From a virus: 34,314 nucleotides of DNA. Below are positions 8,896 to 18,550 of the stretch, one piece after another. Positions within the stretch are counted from its first letter, which is position 1. Each line of letters opens with the position of its first letter. Location of the stretch: the IMG/VR virus record IMGVR_UViG_3300029319_000215, positions 1 through 34,314 of that record; one strand, written 5' to 3'. The notes beneath the pieces are model-generated. The model did no database searches. It was not told the DNA's origin and saw only the letters and a program-made list of their open reading frames with translations. The position numbers were made by a program, and so were the translations under genes.

Positions 8896-10574
8896 TGGCA
8901 TCCAATATTCTAATTAAAAGGAGTACTGGTTCAACCGCACCTGGCACAATTACGTTTGGTGAACTCGCCATTACGACAGGAGCAAACGGTACTCAAGCAA
9001 ACGCAGGAGACAGACTATTTGTTGGAGACAACAATGGTGCTGCACAGATTGTAGGTGGTAGATACTTTATGGACATGTTGGATCATGTTCATGGAACAGT
9101 TACAGCAAGTTCTGCTGCTATCGTAGACAGTAATTCAAAGGTTGACCAGTGGTTAGTAGATGACATTGAGTTAAATGCTAACGTAATAACAACTTCCACA
9201 ACAGATGCTGACCTCATCTTACGTGCAAATGGTACAGGTAAATTGGTCATCGAAGATGGACAAGAATTAGAATTTGGAACTACAGGAGATGTAGAACTCT
9301 CATTCAATGACTCAGATGCAGTTTTAGACATCAAGCGTGTAGCAGGAACCCCCGACTTGCGTATCGCTGATGATATGAAACTAAACTTTGGTAACACAAA
9401 GGATGCTTCTATCAGATATGATGAGACAACTTCTGATAAGATCCAAGTAGAAGGTGCAGATTGGAACTATGCAACTGGTGTCCAAGTTAACTTTGCAGAC
9501 ACCACAGACGCTTCTAATGTTGCCACAGCGGGTGTTACATTTGCGGGTGGTATTGGTGTAGCAGCGACTGCATACATCAAAGACTTAAATGTAGATGATA
9601 ACACAACTATTGGAACAGCATCTGGAGACTCTCTAACAGTCAACGCAACAACTACATTCCAAAATGAGGTAACCTTCAATGGAACTACAAACATTGCGGG
9701 TAATACATCTCAGACTGGTAAAATTGAGATTGATAACCTTAAGTTAGATGGTAATACACTATCTACTATAAACTCTGTTCAAGAATTGATACTTGACCCT
9801 GACCCTACAACTGATGCGGGCGGTCTTGTTGTTATTAAAGGTGACCTACAGATTGATGGAACTACAACTACAGTGAACTCTGCTTCAATGTCAGTTAATG
9901 ATCCTACAATTGAATTAGGAGATCCAACAACTCCTGTTACACTGACTGCAGAAGCAACTGGTGGTCAGGCAGTGGTGGTTGTAGATGCCATAGATCAATT
10001 ACAAGTTGGTGACGCAGTTACATCATCAACAGCTGGTATTCCTGGCAGCACAGTCATTAACTCAATCAATACTGGAACTAAGGCAGTTACTTTAAGCAAT
10101 AACTTATCTCAGACAATGGCAGCTGGTTCTGTTCTTGTCACAGTAAGTGGTGCTGATGATCAATTAGATCGTGGTGTTAAGGTTCACTACAACGCATCTG
10201 GAACTAATCAGTTTGGTTTCTTTGGTTATGACCGTACAGGTGGTGCTGATGGAGCTGGTGCATGGACATTCATTGAAAATGCAACAGATACTAACACCGT
10301 ATTTGGTGTTACAGGAGATCGTGGTACAGTTGTATTAGGTGATCTAGAACTAGATACAGACCTTGAGGTTCAGTATGGTGGAACAGGTGTAGGAACATTT
10401 ACATCCAAAGGTATCCTATATGGTAATGGCACAGGTGCTTTACAGGTAACTGCAGAAGCAAACATGGCATCACCTGGCACAGGAACTGATGTATCAACAT
10501 CATTCCAAATTCTTACAGTAACTGCAACAGGAGTTCCTGTATGGACTGACACAATCGACGGTGGAACTTTTTGA
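8895..10574 (+). CDS. Tail fibre-like structural protein (559 aa)
   Basis: The N-terminus (ILIKRSTGSTAPGTITFGEL, 4-23, then RLFVGDNNGA) matches the Mtd N-terminal-type module that opens many phage fibre proteins (IKRS...P..L..GElA....LfvGd). The rest is repetitive beta-strand sequence: ADLILRANGTGKLVI, EFGTTGDVELSF and further strands of the kind found in long trimeric fibres. A GGTGVGTFTSKGILYGNGTG motif stands near residues 495-514. No Cys-rich or enzymatic motif is visible. A likely structural role is a medium-length fibre or the proximal part of a longer one, with neighbours providing the adaptor and the distal parts. GGGGGTAG at 8881-8888 serves as ribosome-binding site. A TGA stop ends the gene. 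Confidence 0.7.
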   Translation: MASNILIKRSTGSTAPGTITFGELAITTGANGTQANAGDRLFVGDNNGAAQIVGGRYFMDMLDHVHGTVTASSAAIVDSNSKVDQWLVDDIELNANVITTSTTDADLILRANGTGKLVIEDGQELEFGTTGDVELSFNDSDAVLDIKRVAGTPDLRIADDMKLNFGNTKDASIRYDETTSDKIQVEGADWNYATGVQVNFADTTDASNVATAGVTFAGGIGVAATAYIKDLNVDDNTTIGTASGDSLTVNATTTFQNEVTFNGTTNIAGNTSQTGKIEIDNLKLDGNTLSTINSVQELILDPDPTTDAGGLVVIKGDLQIDGTTTTVNSASMSVNDPTIELGDPTTPVTLTAEATGGQAVVVVDAIDQLQVGDAVTSSTAGIPGSTVINSINTGTKAVTLSNNLSQTMAAGSVLVTVSGADDQLDRGVKVHYNASGTNQFGFFGYDRTGGADGAGAWTFIENATDTNTVFGVTGDRGTVVLGDLELDTDLEVQYGGTGVGTFTSKGILYGNGTGALQVTAEANMASPGTGTDVSTSFQILTVTATGVPVWTDTIDGGTF

Positions 10575-10587
10575 CACTTAACTAATC

Positions 10588-10794
10588 ATGAATGCACAAA
10601 TTGTTATTAACACATTACAAAAAAAAATTTCTGAATTGACACTGATAAATGTAATGATGGAGGCACAAATCCAAGACTTACAAAATCAGTTAAATAGTAT
10701 GAACTCTGAACAATTAACTGAGAATGCTTTAGATGGCAACGAAAATCAAACTAAAGAGATCGACAGTAGCAGCGACAGTCCCGACGACTTCTAA
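10588..10794 (+). CDS. Small coiled-coil protein overlapping the next gene (68 aa)
   Basis: Residues 1-38 are a clear amphipathic helix with heptad spacing (INTLQKKISELTLINVMMEA then QIQDLQNQLNSMN). The tail is Ser/Asp/Glu-rich (DSSSDSPDDF). The last 62 bases overlap the start of the 2414-residue fibre gene in another frame; the fibre start is fixed by its conserved N-terminus, so the overlap appears real. Comparable small coiled-coil genes stand at 8082 and 33214. Function unknown; a fibre-assembly helper is only a guess. A spurious ORF is the main alternative, but the regular heptads argue against it. Confidence 0.6.
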   Translation: MNAQIVINTLQKKISELTLINVMMEAQIQDLQNQLNSMNSEQLTENALDGNENQTKEIDSSSDSPDDF

Positions 10795-13700
10795 TTTAGT
10801 AGACGGTGAGGTAGCTCTTAATATAGCGGATAAGAAATTATACGCTCGAAACGGATCAAATATAATTGAGGTAGCAAACCAAAAACCTAATACAGGTGAA
10901 GTTGTTACTACTATGTTCTCCACTGACATTACGAATGGTCAGGGGAATACTTTTTATGTTGCTACAGTAGGTTCAGATAACAATACTCTTGCAAATGGTG
11001 GTGCTGCAGGATTACATCCAGACACACCTTTTCTTACTATTACAAAAGCACTCTCAACTGCAACTTCGGGAGATACTATTATAGTTGCACCAGGTGAGTA
11101 TCAGGAAGCATTCCCAATGACAGTTCCTGATGGTGTTACATTACGTGGAACAAACCTAAGATCTACACAGGTTAAACCAACAAACGCAACAAGTTCTAAT
11201 ACTGCGTTTATAATGTCTGGTGACTCACATATCTCAGACTTAACAATCAAAGATTTCTTTTATGATAGTGTCAATGATGATGGATATGCATTTGAAGTAG
11301 TATCAAGTATGAACTCTACACAGAGTCCATATATTGAGAGAATCACAGTAAATACAAAAGGTAGCGTAACTTCTGGTTCAGATCCTTATGGGTATGCACA
11401 GGGAGATGCAGGACGTGGTGCTAAGTTAGATGGTGCAAATCTAAATGCTGCATCACTGCATAGTTCTGTTCTATTCAATGAGTGTACATTCATAACACCT
11501 AATCAAGTTGGTGTAAAGATCACTAACGGTATGCGTGTAGAGTGGTTGAATTGCTTCAACTATTTTGCATCCATTGGTATACAAGGTGTTCAAGGTGCTA
11601 CAGGTAAAGCTGGCACAGGACAAACCAGATTAAAATTTGGTGGTGTTAGTGGAACATTTTCTACATCTGAAATTGCATATCAGTTTGAAAATAGTTTTCA
11701 GTCAGGAACATACTCACACAGTGGTGGCACTACAACAGTCACAAGAAATGGGCATGGTTTAAGTCAAGGTGATACAGTTTTAGCTACTTGGGAAGGATTA
11801 TTTGGTAGTTTTTATCCAGTAGCATCAGTAGTTGACGCAAATAATTTTACTATTACTGTAACTCTAGGAACCACTGGTAATGTAACTTATAAGAAAGCAG
11901 TTGCAACTGGAACTGTCGCAAGTAACGATGGAACTTATGTATTCATCAATGGTAAAGGAACTGGAGCATTTACAACAGTCAATAAACCAACTAAAACACT
12001 AAGTAGATTTGGTGACTCACAGTTAGACACAGCACAAAAGAAATTTGGAACAGCATCTATATTATTAGACGGAACTGAAGATAACGTTAAAGTTCCAACT
12101 GATGAGGACTTTGGATTTGGAACAGCAAACTGGTGTTTAGAAGCATTTATAAGACCTGGCAGTGTATCAGGTATACAAAGAATATTTGATCTTAGAGATA
12201 ATTCTGCCACAGATACAGCACCTACAATGTATCTTAATGGAACCACTTTACATTATGCAGTAGGAAATACATCACAAATTAGTGGTGGAACTTTAGCAAC
12301 TGGAACTTTCTATCATGTCGCTGTTGCTAGAAATAACGGAACCACAAAATTATTCTTAGATGGAACTGAGTTAGGAACATATACAGACGCTAATAATTAT
12401 GGAACTACAAAACCTGTTATTATAGGTTCTGATTATCAAGCATCTCCTACAGAAGCATTTAACGGACATGTTGATGAGGTAAGAATTAGTAAGGCATCTG
12501 CTCGTTTCACTGCAGGATTTACTCCTACAACAACTGAATATAGTTCAGATATCAATACAGTTCTACTACTACATGCTAACGGAACAGACGCCTCTACGAC
12601 CTTCACAGACGTCTCTGGTGGAACATCTGATATTAGATCTAGCGGTGGTGATTCTGCTACATCTGTTATCACTGCTGACTACTCAGCATTTGGTGCTGAA
12701 ATGCGTTCAGTTGCATCTGCATGTGTATATGGACAGAAAGGTATACAAGCAGATGGTTCTGGTGTAAAACTTATAATGACAGCACATAACTTCGGTTATG
12801 TTGGATCTGGTTCAGACTTTACAAACGACCCATCTCTTGCTATACAGGCAAATGAAGTAGAAGAACTTAACAATGGTAAAGTTTTATATTCTTCTACAGA
12901 CCAAGATGGTGACTTCCGTGTTGGTGATGCATTTACTGTAGACCAAGAGACTGGTAACGTAGCTTTTGCTGCTACATCAACAGCTCAGTCTGCTGCAAAC
13001 ATTACATTAAGTGATGCAACTGGAACAACTAATATTTTCCCTGCATATATTGAGACTGGTAACTTAAGAATTGCGGGTAACAGTATAACTTCTACCACTG
13101 GTCAGGTAATCGTTGACCCCTCTGGTCAAGAAGACTTTGTGGTTAACGCTGAAACAATCGTTAAAGAAGCAATTTATTTTGATGTTAACAAGTCAATATC
13201 ATTTGGTAGCACAACTCAAGGTGCTTTGAAAATTGGTGGATTTGGTGGATCTACAGTATTTGGATCATCAGAAGCATCTAACTTCTCTACAAGATCATTT
13301 GTTGTTCTTAAAAATGGTATTGGATCTGTCACTATAACTGGTGCGGGAACAGGATATGTAGGTGGATCGCAACCAACATCAGTATTTTCTAATCCTTTCG
13401 AGATAGCAACTGCTAGTACCACTCTTGCTACAACTGGAACTCTTAAGTCAGTTACTTTATCTACTAGAGGATCAGGATATACTACTCCACCAACTGTTTC
13501 TTTTAGTGCAGGAGGTGGAACTGGAGAGGCAAACTTATCAACTGGTGGTAGATTAGAGGCAATAACTGTTGGCGACGGTGGAAGTGGATACTCAGCATCC
13601 CCAACTGTAACTGTTGGTGCAGCACCACAGATTGCATTTTCTGCAGACGCAACTACAGTAGATACGACTGCAAACACAATCACAATAAATGCTCATCCAT

Positions 13701-16700
13701 TTGAGACTGCTGATCAGGTAACATTCGATTCATCAACTATTGATGCAGCTGCAGTTGCACCTACTGGTCTTACAGATCAAAGCACATATTATATTATTCG
13801 TGTTGATGCTGATACTATCAAAGTTGCATCATCTGAATCAAATGCAAACAATGGAACGGAGGTTGGCATAAGTGCAACTGGTTCTGGTGGTATGTTCTTC
13901 AAAGGAGTAGATGCAGTTATAGGAGCAGTCACAGTTACTGCAGGAGAAATTACTGCAATTGCAGTGACAACTAAGGGTAGTGGATATAACACAACTCCAG
14001 AAATTACTATTACTGACTCTAGTGGAACTGGAGCTCTTGCTACTGGAGTTCATGGTAGAGCAGTTGATAGTGTTACTCTAGTTGAAGTAGGGTCATATAC
14101 ATTTGGAAACGCTCCTAATATTTCATTTACCAATGCAACTGGCGACACAACTGGATCTGGAGCAGCAGGAAACGCAGTATTAGGATTTGCAATAGCATCT
14201 GTATCTTTAGACACTCAAGGTTTAGGATACAGAAACCTTCCCACTGTGAGTATAACTGGAAGTCCAACTATTGAGGCAACAATCACTCCAGTATTAGATG
14301 AGCAAACTGGTAAAATCGCATCATTATCATTAGATGTTGCGGGTGATGGATATGAGTCTAATCCTACAGTTACATTAGTAGGTGGTGGTGGAACAGGTGC
14401 GGTAATTAATGTTGACATTCAACCTGTAGCAGGAACCATAACTTCATCAGGATCTGGATACACAGCTGGAACATACACTGGAGTACAGTTTACAGGTGGA
14501 TCTGCAACCACTGTTTTTGCTAGTGCAGACTTCGTAGTTCCTGGTCTTCAAGGAAGTATAACAAATGGTGGATCTGGATATACAGATGCGGGCGATGCAT
14601 ATAGTGTTACTTTCAGAAACGCACCAACAACAACTTATACTATGACAGTTGTTCAGAGAGCGAAGTTAGATATATCTTCTGTTACTGGAACATTTGCGGT
14701 AGGTAATACTGTTACTGGTTCTGGAACTGGAAATGGTCAAGGAACTGTAACTCTTGTTCAACCAACATACCTTTACTTAAGTAATGTTACTGGTACATTT
14801 GAGGGTGGTGGTACAGAGACAGTATCAAATGGTAGTGGAGCATCAGCAACGGTTGATATATCCCAATCTTCCGTTAATAGATTTTTAGTTAATGGTGTTG
14901 AAGGACAAAGCATTACAATGATTGACGATAATACATATCGTTTAGATACATCAGATGCTTCTAATGTTGGTCACCCAATAGCGTTGGGAGTGGGTGTTAC
15001 TGGATTAGTAGGAAGACAATATAGAAATGTTGGAGATGCGGGTTCTTACTATGAAATTACTGTAGGACCTTCAGTATCTGCAGAATCAACAGATTCATAT
15101 ATTAACTGCACAAATCATGGTCAAACCATGATAGAACCTGGCGTTCTTACATTTACTACTGGAACAGCAGGACAAAGTGGAACCAATATGCAAGCAGAAG
15201 CTACTGTTAGTGGTGGTGCTGTGACTGCAATTAATATTACATCACAGGGTGAAAATGTTAAACTAAATGATGTATTAATAATTGAGGATGATGAACTTGG
15301 TGGAGGTGGTGGTTCTGGATTCCAATATACCATTCAATCAAACAATACAGGTATTACTTCAGTAACAAATATATCAACAACTGGTGAAGGGTATCAAGTA
15401 GGTGACGTTCTTAGTGTTGATGATGCCAATGTTGGTGGTGGAGGTGGATCAGGATTCCAATTTACTACTAATCAGGTAGGATTTGCAAGTGCTGCTACGA
15501 TTAATGAGGGTGGTCAGGCATTTGAATTATCTGACACATTAATCTTAGGTCTTGTTGGTGGAACAGGTATTGCTCAAGGAACTGGATTAGCATTATCAAT
15601 AGCAACTTTAAATCCAGTAAAATCTCTAGAATTATCTCAAGCTGGTGACTTTACTCTTGGTGAAGCTGGTTCTAATCAAGTTTTGATAAGACCAGATGGA
15701 CAACTATCCACAGCAACATGGAGTATTAACTCATCAGGTTTAGCAAGTTTAACTGGATTAACAAGTTCTGGAAATGTTTCTATAACTGGAACTTTAGGTG
15801 TAACTTCAACAGCAACCTTTACAAGCATGGCGACCTTCAATGGTGGCATAACTGTTAATGGTGCTGATTCATCAATAGACAGAGCAAATATAAAAATACT
15901 AGATGGAACTGCAGGAGCACCTTCTCTTACTTTTTCAGATGCATCTTCTAACACAACAGGATTCTTTAAACAAGATGCCAATAAAATTGGTATTTCATTC
16001 TCTGGAACTGAAGGAATTAGATTAGATGGAACAAATTATATTGATACAAAAGGACTAGCAATTGATTCAACTCTTGGTGCTACTAGTCCATTCTTTAAAG
16101 TAGAAACAACAACACCAAAATTAAATATTGGAACTGCAGCTACCAATATTGCAATTAATAATGCGACTACAATATTAACCGAGGGAACTGATATTGATGT
16201 TCCTTTAACATTTGATACTAAAGGTGGTGGAGATTATACATTTAAGGGTGGTGCAAACGTTGACTTTATTATTGATGATGGAACCACAGAAGTATTCAAA
16301 TTAGAAACATCTACAGCAACTGCATTATTCAGTGGTAATTTAGATGCAGGAAAATTAAGAATTAGACAAAATGTTGTAAGTAACAACAGTGGAACTGCAA
16401 CAAGGTCATTTGGTGAAGTTCTTGCGTTATCAGTTACAGGAACAGGATCTGGGTATACTAACGGAACATATACGCAAACTGCTACAACAAGTAATGGTAT
16501 AGGAACTGGACTAACAGTTGATGTTACAGTTTCTGGTGGAGATTTTACAGCAGTAACAGTATATGATAAAGGTCAAAATTATAAGGTTGGAGATAATATC
16601 ACAATCGCTGCAGTGGGTGGTGGAAGTGGAAGAACAGTAACTGTGACAGATATTGATGGTCAGGGTGTTGTATTAAAACCCTCAGCAGGAGCTAGTGTTT

Positions 16701-17977
16701 TAGTTGATTCTACTGGTTCTCTTGTAATTCCATCAGGAACTACAAACGAGCGTCCTGTTGCTCAAGATCGTATTACAGGTGCTATTAGATTCAACTCTAC
16801 ACAGTTGCAGTTTGAAGGTTTTAACGGAAGTGACTTTGTTTCTCTTGGTGGTGTTCGTGACGTTGACCAAGATACTTACATATTAACTGAGTCTGCACCG
16901 AGTGCCGACGAAGATACATTTGAGTTCTACGCAGCTGGTGTTAATAACATTTCTCTTAATAACACTACGCTGACATTCAGACAGAATATGACTACCACAA
17001 AGTATGATACCTCTCATACTGCTACGATTGATGGTGGTTATACTTTAAATGGAACTACATTTGGAACTAATCCATTTAATGTTACTAACTTAGGATCTGC
17101 TGTATTTACAGTCAGAAGTAAAAATGATATTGAAGTCAATGGTGGTTTAAGATTACGTAACGTTCCTTCTCAGGGTGTTGCTTCTAGTATTGACTCAGCA
17201 ACTATTACACAAACTGCTACTGCATACACAGCATCAACAACATTTACAGGTCTTGCAACTACAGCACAGATTGAGGGTCAAGGATTAACTGTTGATGTCG
17301 TAACCAATGGTGCAGGAACAATCACATCTATTTCAATCAATACGGGTGGAACAGGATATGAAAACGGAGAAACAATACAAATTGCAGGAACCTTATTAGG
17401 TGGTCAAACTCCTGCAAATGATGTTACATTTAAACTTGATGGAATTACTGGTGGATCTGCAGCAATTACTAGATTAGATGTTCTACAACAAGAATATATA
17501 ACACAATTAGATGCAAAACCACTTATCAATTTAGATGCAACTGGTTCAGAAGCGGGTTGGAAAATAAACAGAGGATGGGCTGCAGGAGCATCTAACTATT
17601 TGACAGTATTTGATTCTACTGCAACATTCATGGAATTGGATGACTGTCGTGTAGAAGGTGGTCAGTTAACATCGTTCCCAACTACTGCAAGTATTGTACA
17701 GTTTGATAGAACTGCATACAAAGGAGCAAAAACTCTTGTAACTATTGAAAGTGATGATGGTAAAGTTCATATGCTTGAAGTTACAACTGTTTGTGCTGCA
17801 GGATCAACTACTGCACATACTACAATTACAAATTCAATAACTTCTGATAACAATTTGATGGATGCTACTGTTGCTGTTGTTGGTTCTAACGTGACTCTAT
17901 CACTAGCAAAATCTAGTGCTGCTACATCATCATCAAACTTTACTGGTAGATTTACAACTACTAAGGTTAAAGCATAA
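10733..17977 (+). CDS. Giant tail fibre protein with beta-helix and LamG-like domains (2414 aa)
   Basis: Mosaic fibre. Residues 1-47 are an Mtd N-terminal-like module (IKLKRSTVAATVP, then GEVALN and KLYARNG). Residues about 73-310 read as a right-handed beta-helix of the pectate-lyase/DUF1565 type (FYVATVGSDNN, TITKALSTATSGDTIIVAPG, then VPDGVTLRGTNL). A GHGL-type module follows, then a LamG/concanavalin-like domain at about 431-623 (FGTASILLDG, WCLEAFIRPG, YHVAVARNNGTTKLFLDGTE, HVDEVRISK). At about 717-745 is a STDQDGDFRVGDAF motif shared in form with the next giant fibre. Residues about 863-1620 are a long array of G-x-G-Y beta repeats. The region 1650-2044 has classic fibre strands ending in an RITGAIRFNSTQLQFEGFNG module that is repeated in the short adhesins downstream. 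The start is supported by the conserved N-terminus although it overlaps the preceding gene by 62 bases. Likely a long host-binding or structural fibre. Confidence 0.75.
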   Translation: MATKIKLKRSTVAATVPTTSNLVDGEVALNIADKKLYARNGSNIIEVANQKPNTGEVVTTMFSTDITNGQGNTFYVATVGSDNNTLANGGAAGLHPDTPFLTITKALSTATSGDTIIVAPGEYQEAFPMTVPDGVTLRGTNLRSTQVKPTNATSSNTAFIMSGDSHISDLTIKDFFYDSVNDDGYAFEVVSSMNSTQSPYIERITVNTKGSVTSGSDPYGYAQGDAGRGAKLDGANLNAASLHSSVLFNECTFITPNQVGVKITNGMRVEWLNCFNYFASIGIQGVQGATGKAGTGQTRLKFGGVSGTFSTSEIAYQFENSFQSGTYSHSGGTTTVTRNGHGLSQGDTVLATWEGLFGSFYPVASVVDANNFTITVTLGTTGNVTYKKAVATGTVASNDGTYVFINGKGTGAFTTVNKPTKTLSRFGDSQLDTAQKKFGTASILLDGTEDNVKVPTDEDFGFGTANWCLEAFIRPGSVSGIQRIFDLRDNSATDTAPTMYLNGTTLHYAVGNTSQISGGTLATGTFYHVAVARNNGTTKLFLDGTELGTYTDANNYGTTKPVIIGSDYQASPTEAFNGHVDEVRISKASARFTAGFTPTTTEYSSDINTVLLLHANGTDASTTFTDVSGGTSDIRSSGGDSATSVITADYSAFGAEMRSVASACVYGQKGIQADGSGVKLIMTAHNFGYVGSGSDFTNDPSLAIQANEVEELNNGKVLYSSTDQDGDFRVGDAFTVDQETGNVAFAATSTAQSAANITLSDATGTTNIFPAYIETGNLRIAGNSITSTTGQVIVDPSGQEDFVVNAETIVKEAIYFDVNKSISFGSTTQGALKIGGFGGSTVFGSSEASNFSTRSFVVLKNGIGSVTITGAGTGYVGGSQPTSVFSNPFEIATASTTLATTGTLKSVTLSTRGSGYTTPPTVSFSAGGGTGEANLSTGGRLEAITVGDGGSGYSASPTVTVGAAPQIAFSADATTVDTTANTITINAHPFETADQVTFDSSTIDAAAVAPTGLTDQSTYYIIRVDADTIKVASSESNANNGTEVGISATGSGGMFFKGVDAVIGAVTVTAGEITAIAVTTKGSGYNTTPEITITDSSGTGALATGVHGRAVDSVTLVEVGSYTFGNAPNISFTNATGDTTGSGAAGNAVLGFAIASVSLDTQGLGYRNLPTVSITGSPTIEATITPVLDEQTGKIASLSLDVAGDGYESNPTVTLVGGGGTGAVINVDIQPVAGTITSSGSGYTAGTYTGVQFTGGSATTVFASADFVVPGLQGSITNGGSGYTDAGDAYSVTFRNAPTTTYTMTVVQRAKLDISSVTGTFAVGNTVTGSGTGNGQGTVTLVQPTYLYLSNVTGTFEGGGTETVSNGSGASATVDISQSSVNRFLVNGVEGQSITMIDDNTYRLDTSDASNVGHPIALGVGVTGLVGRQYRNVGDAGSYYEITVGPSVSAESTDSYINCTNHGQTMIEPGVLTFTTGTAGQSGTNMQAEATVSGGAVTAINITSQGENVKLNDVLIIEDDELGGGGGSGFQYTIQSNNTGITSVTNISTTGEGYQVGDVLSVDDANVGGGGGSGFQFTTNQVGFASAATINEGGQAFELSDTLILGLVGGTGIAQGTGLALSIATLNPVKSLELSQAGDFTLGEAGSNQVLIRPDGQLSTATWSINSSGLASLTGLTSSGNVSITGTLGVTSTATFTSMATFNGGITVNGADSSIDRANIKILDGTAGAPSLTFSDASSNTTGFFKQDANKIGISFSGTEGIRLDGTNYIDTKGLAIDSTLGATSPFFKVETTTPKLNIGTAATNIAINNATTILTEGTDIDVPLTFDTKGGGDYTFKGGANVDFIIDDGTTEVFKLETSTATALFSGNLDAGKLRIRQNVVSNNSGTATRSFGEVLALSVTGTGSGYTNGTYTQTATTSNGIGTGLTVDVTVSGGDFTAVTVYDKGQNYKVGDNITIAAVGGGSGRTVTVTDIDGQGVVLKPSAGASVLVDSTGSLVIPSGTTNERPVAQDRITGAIRFNSTQLQFEGFNGSDFVSLGGVRDVDQDTYILTESAPSADEDTFEFYAAGVNNISLNNTTLTFRQNMTTTKYDTSHTATIDGGYTLNGTTFGTNPFNVTNLGSAVFTVRSKNDIEVNGGLRLRNVPSQGVASSIDSATITQTATAYTASTTFTGLATTAQIEGQGLTVDVVTNGAGTITSISINTGGTGYENGETIQIAGTLLGGQTPANDVTFKLDGITGGSAAITRLDVLQQEYITQLDAKPLINLDATGSEAGWKINRGWAAGASNYLTVFDSTATFMELDDCRVEGGQLTSFPTTASIVQFDRTAYKGAKTLVTIESDDGKVHMLEVTTVCAAGSTTAHTTITNSITSDNNLMDATVAVVGSNVTLSLAKSSAATSSSNFTGRFTTTKVKA
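13316..15570 (+). repeat. Array of G-x-G-Y beta-strand repeats in the 2414-aa fibre
   Basis: Divergent protein-level repeats of the form ...VTITGAGTGY..., RGSGYTTPPTVSFS, GGSGYSASPTVTV, KGSGYNTTPEITI, GLGYRNLPTVSI, DGYESNPTVTL, GSGYTAGTY, GSGYTDAGD. Two near-identical copies of a GGGGGSGFQ-containing unit follow (about 15300 and 15430). The DNA copies have drifted, so this is an old repeat family, not a recent tandem duplication. Similar units occur in gp8 and in the 3455-aa fibre. Confidence 0.75.
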
Positions 17978-17980
17978 ATA
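17973..17980 (+). promoter_or_regulatory. T4-like late promoter (CATAAATA)
   Basis: CATAAATA, one base from the T4 late consensus, overlaps the TAA stop of the 2414-residue fibre gene. It lies 29 bases upstream of the ATG at 18002. The arrangement is the same as at 8292 and 33702. Confidence 0.6.
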
Positions 17981-18001
17981 ACATCTAGGTAATCCAAGAC
18001 C

Positions 18002-18535
18002 ATGCCAACAAAGAATTTTTCATCAATAGGAGGATATGCAGTAGACGCTACTGAGGTAGTTAATACTGACAGAGCTCTGAAAAATATCTCTGCTATGCAT
18101 ATGGTAAGTAATCATTTTACTGATGCAAACAAAGATATTTTTATTCTTAAAAGGCAAACTGATGCTGCCAATAATACACAGCAGTTATCATTAGACGGAA
18201 CCACACCTCTTGCGGGAAACACACCACCATTAGCAAACGACTCTGTTTCTTTTGCTAGTGCAACAGTTTTTGGACAAGAGACGACGACAAATATATATGT
18301 TTATGCAGCAAAATTTGATCTTGTAATTACTACAACAGCTGGAGGTATTCCCACCGTTGCTTCTGAAAGGAAAATCATCGTTAGAAACAATCCGCCAGGT
18401 CAGGAAACATGGGATGTAGTGCCATTTGCCACACAAATTGGTGCAGCACCATTTCTCACATTCCAAGTGTCAAGTGTGACAACCTCATCTACTGTAAAGT
18501 GGGTAGGAAATTTAGAATTAACAGTCGTATCATAA
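18002..18535 (+). CDS. Virion-associated protein preceding the giant fibre (177 aa)
   Basis: Not recognised by family. Residues 1-50 (FSSIGGYAVDATEVVNTDRA and HMVSNHF) are mixed alpha/beta. The rest is beta-rich, with many Thr/Val strands (TNIYVYAAKFDLVITTT, KIIVRNNPPGQETWDVVPF, TVKWVGNLELTVVS), which would suit a jelly-roll-like domain. There is no signal peptide, membrane segment or catalytic motif. It follows a late promoter and is separated by only 15 bases from the 3455-residue fibre gene, which has AGGA at 18542-18545 as ribosome-binding site. A role as fibre connector or small head domain is plausible from position only. Confidence 0.6.
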   Translation: MPTKNFSSIGGYAVDATEVVNTDRALKNISAMHMVSNHFTDANKDIFILKRQTDAANNTQQLSLDGTTPLAGNTPPLANDSVSFASATVFGQETTTNIYVYAAKFDLVITTTAGGIPTVASERKIIVRNNPPGQETWDVVPFATQIGAAPFLTFQVSSVTTSSTVKWVGNLELTVVS

Positions 18536-18550
18536 CCTTATAGGAACGAA

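Noticed and set aside
10571-10599. TTGACA near the start of the 68-aa coiled-coil gene as a -35 box
   Set aside because: No acceptable -10 hexamer is found 16-18 bases downstream, and the position would place the start inside the coding region.
13216-13683. 155-codon minus-strand open frame
   Set aside because: It is antisense to the G-x-G-Y repeat array. The Pro/Val-rich translation is the mirror of Gly/Thr-rich codons, so it is a compositional shadow.
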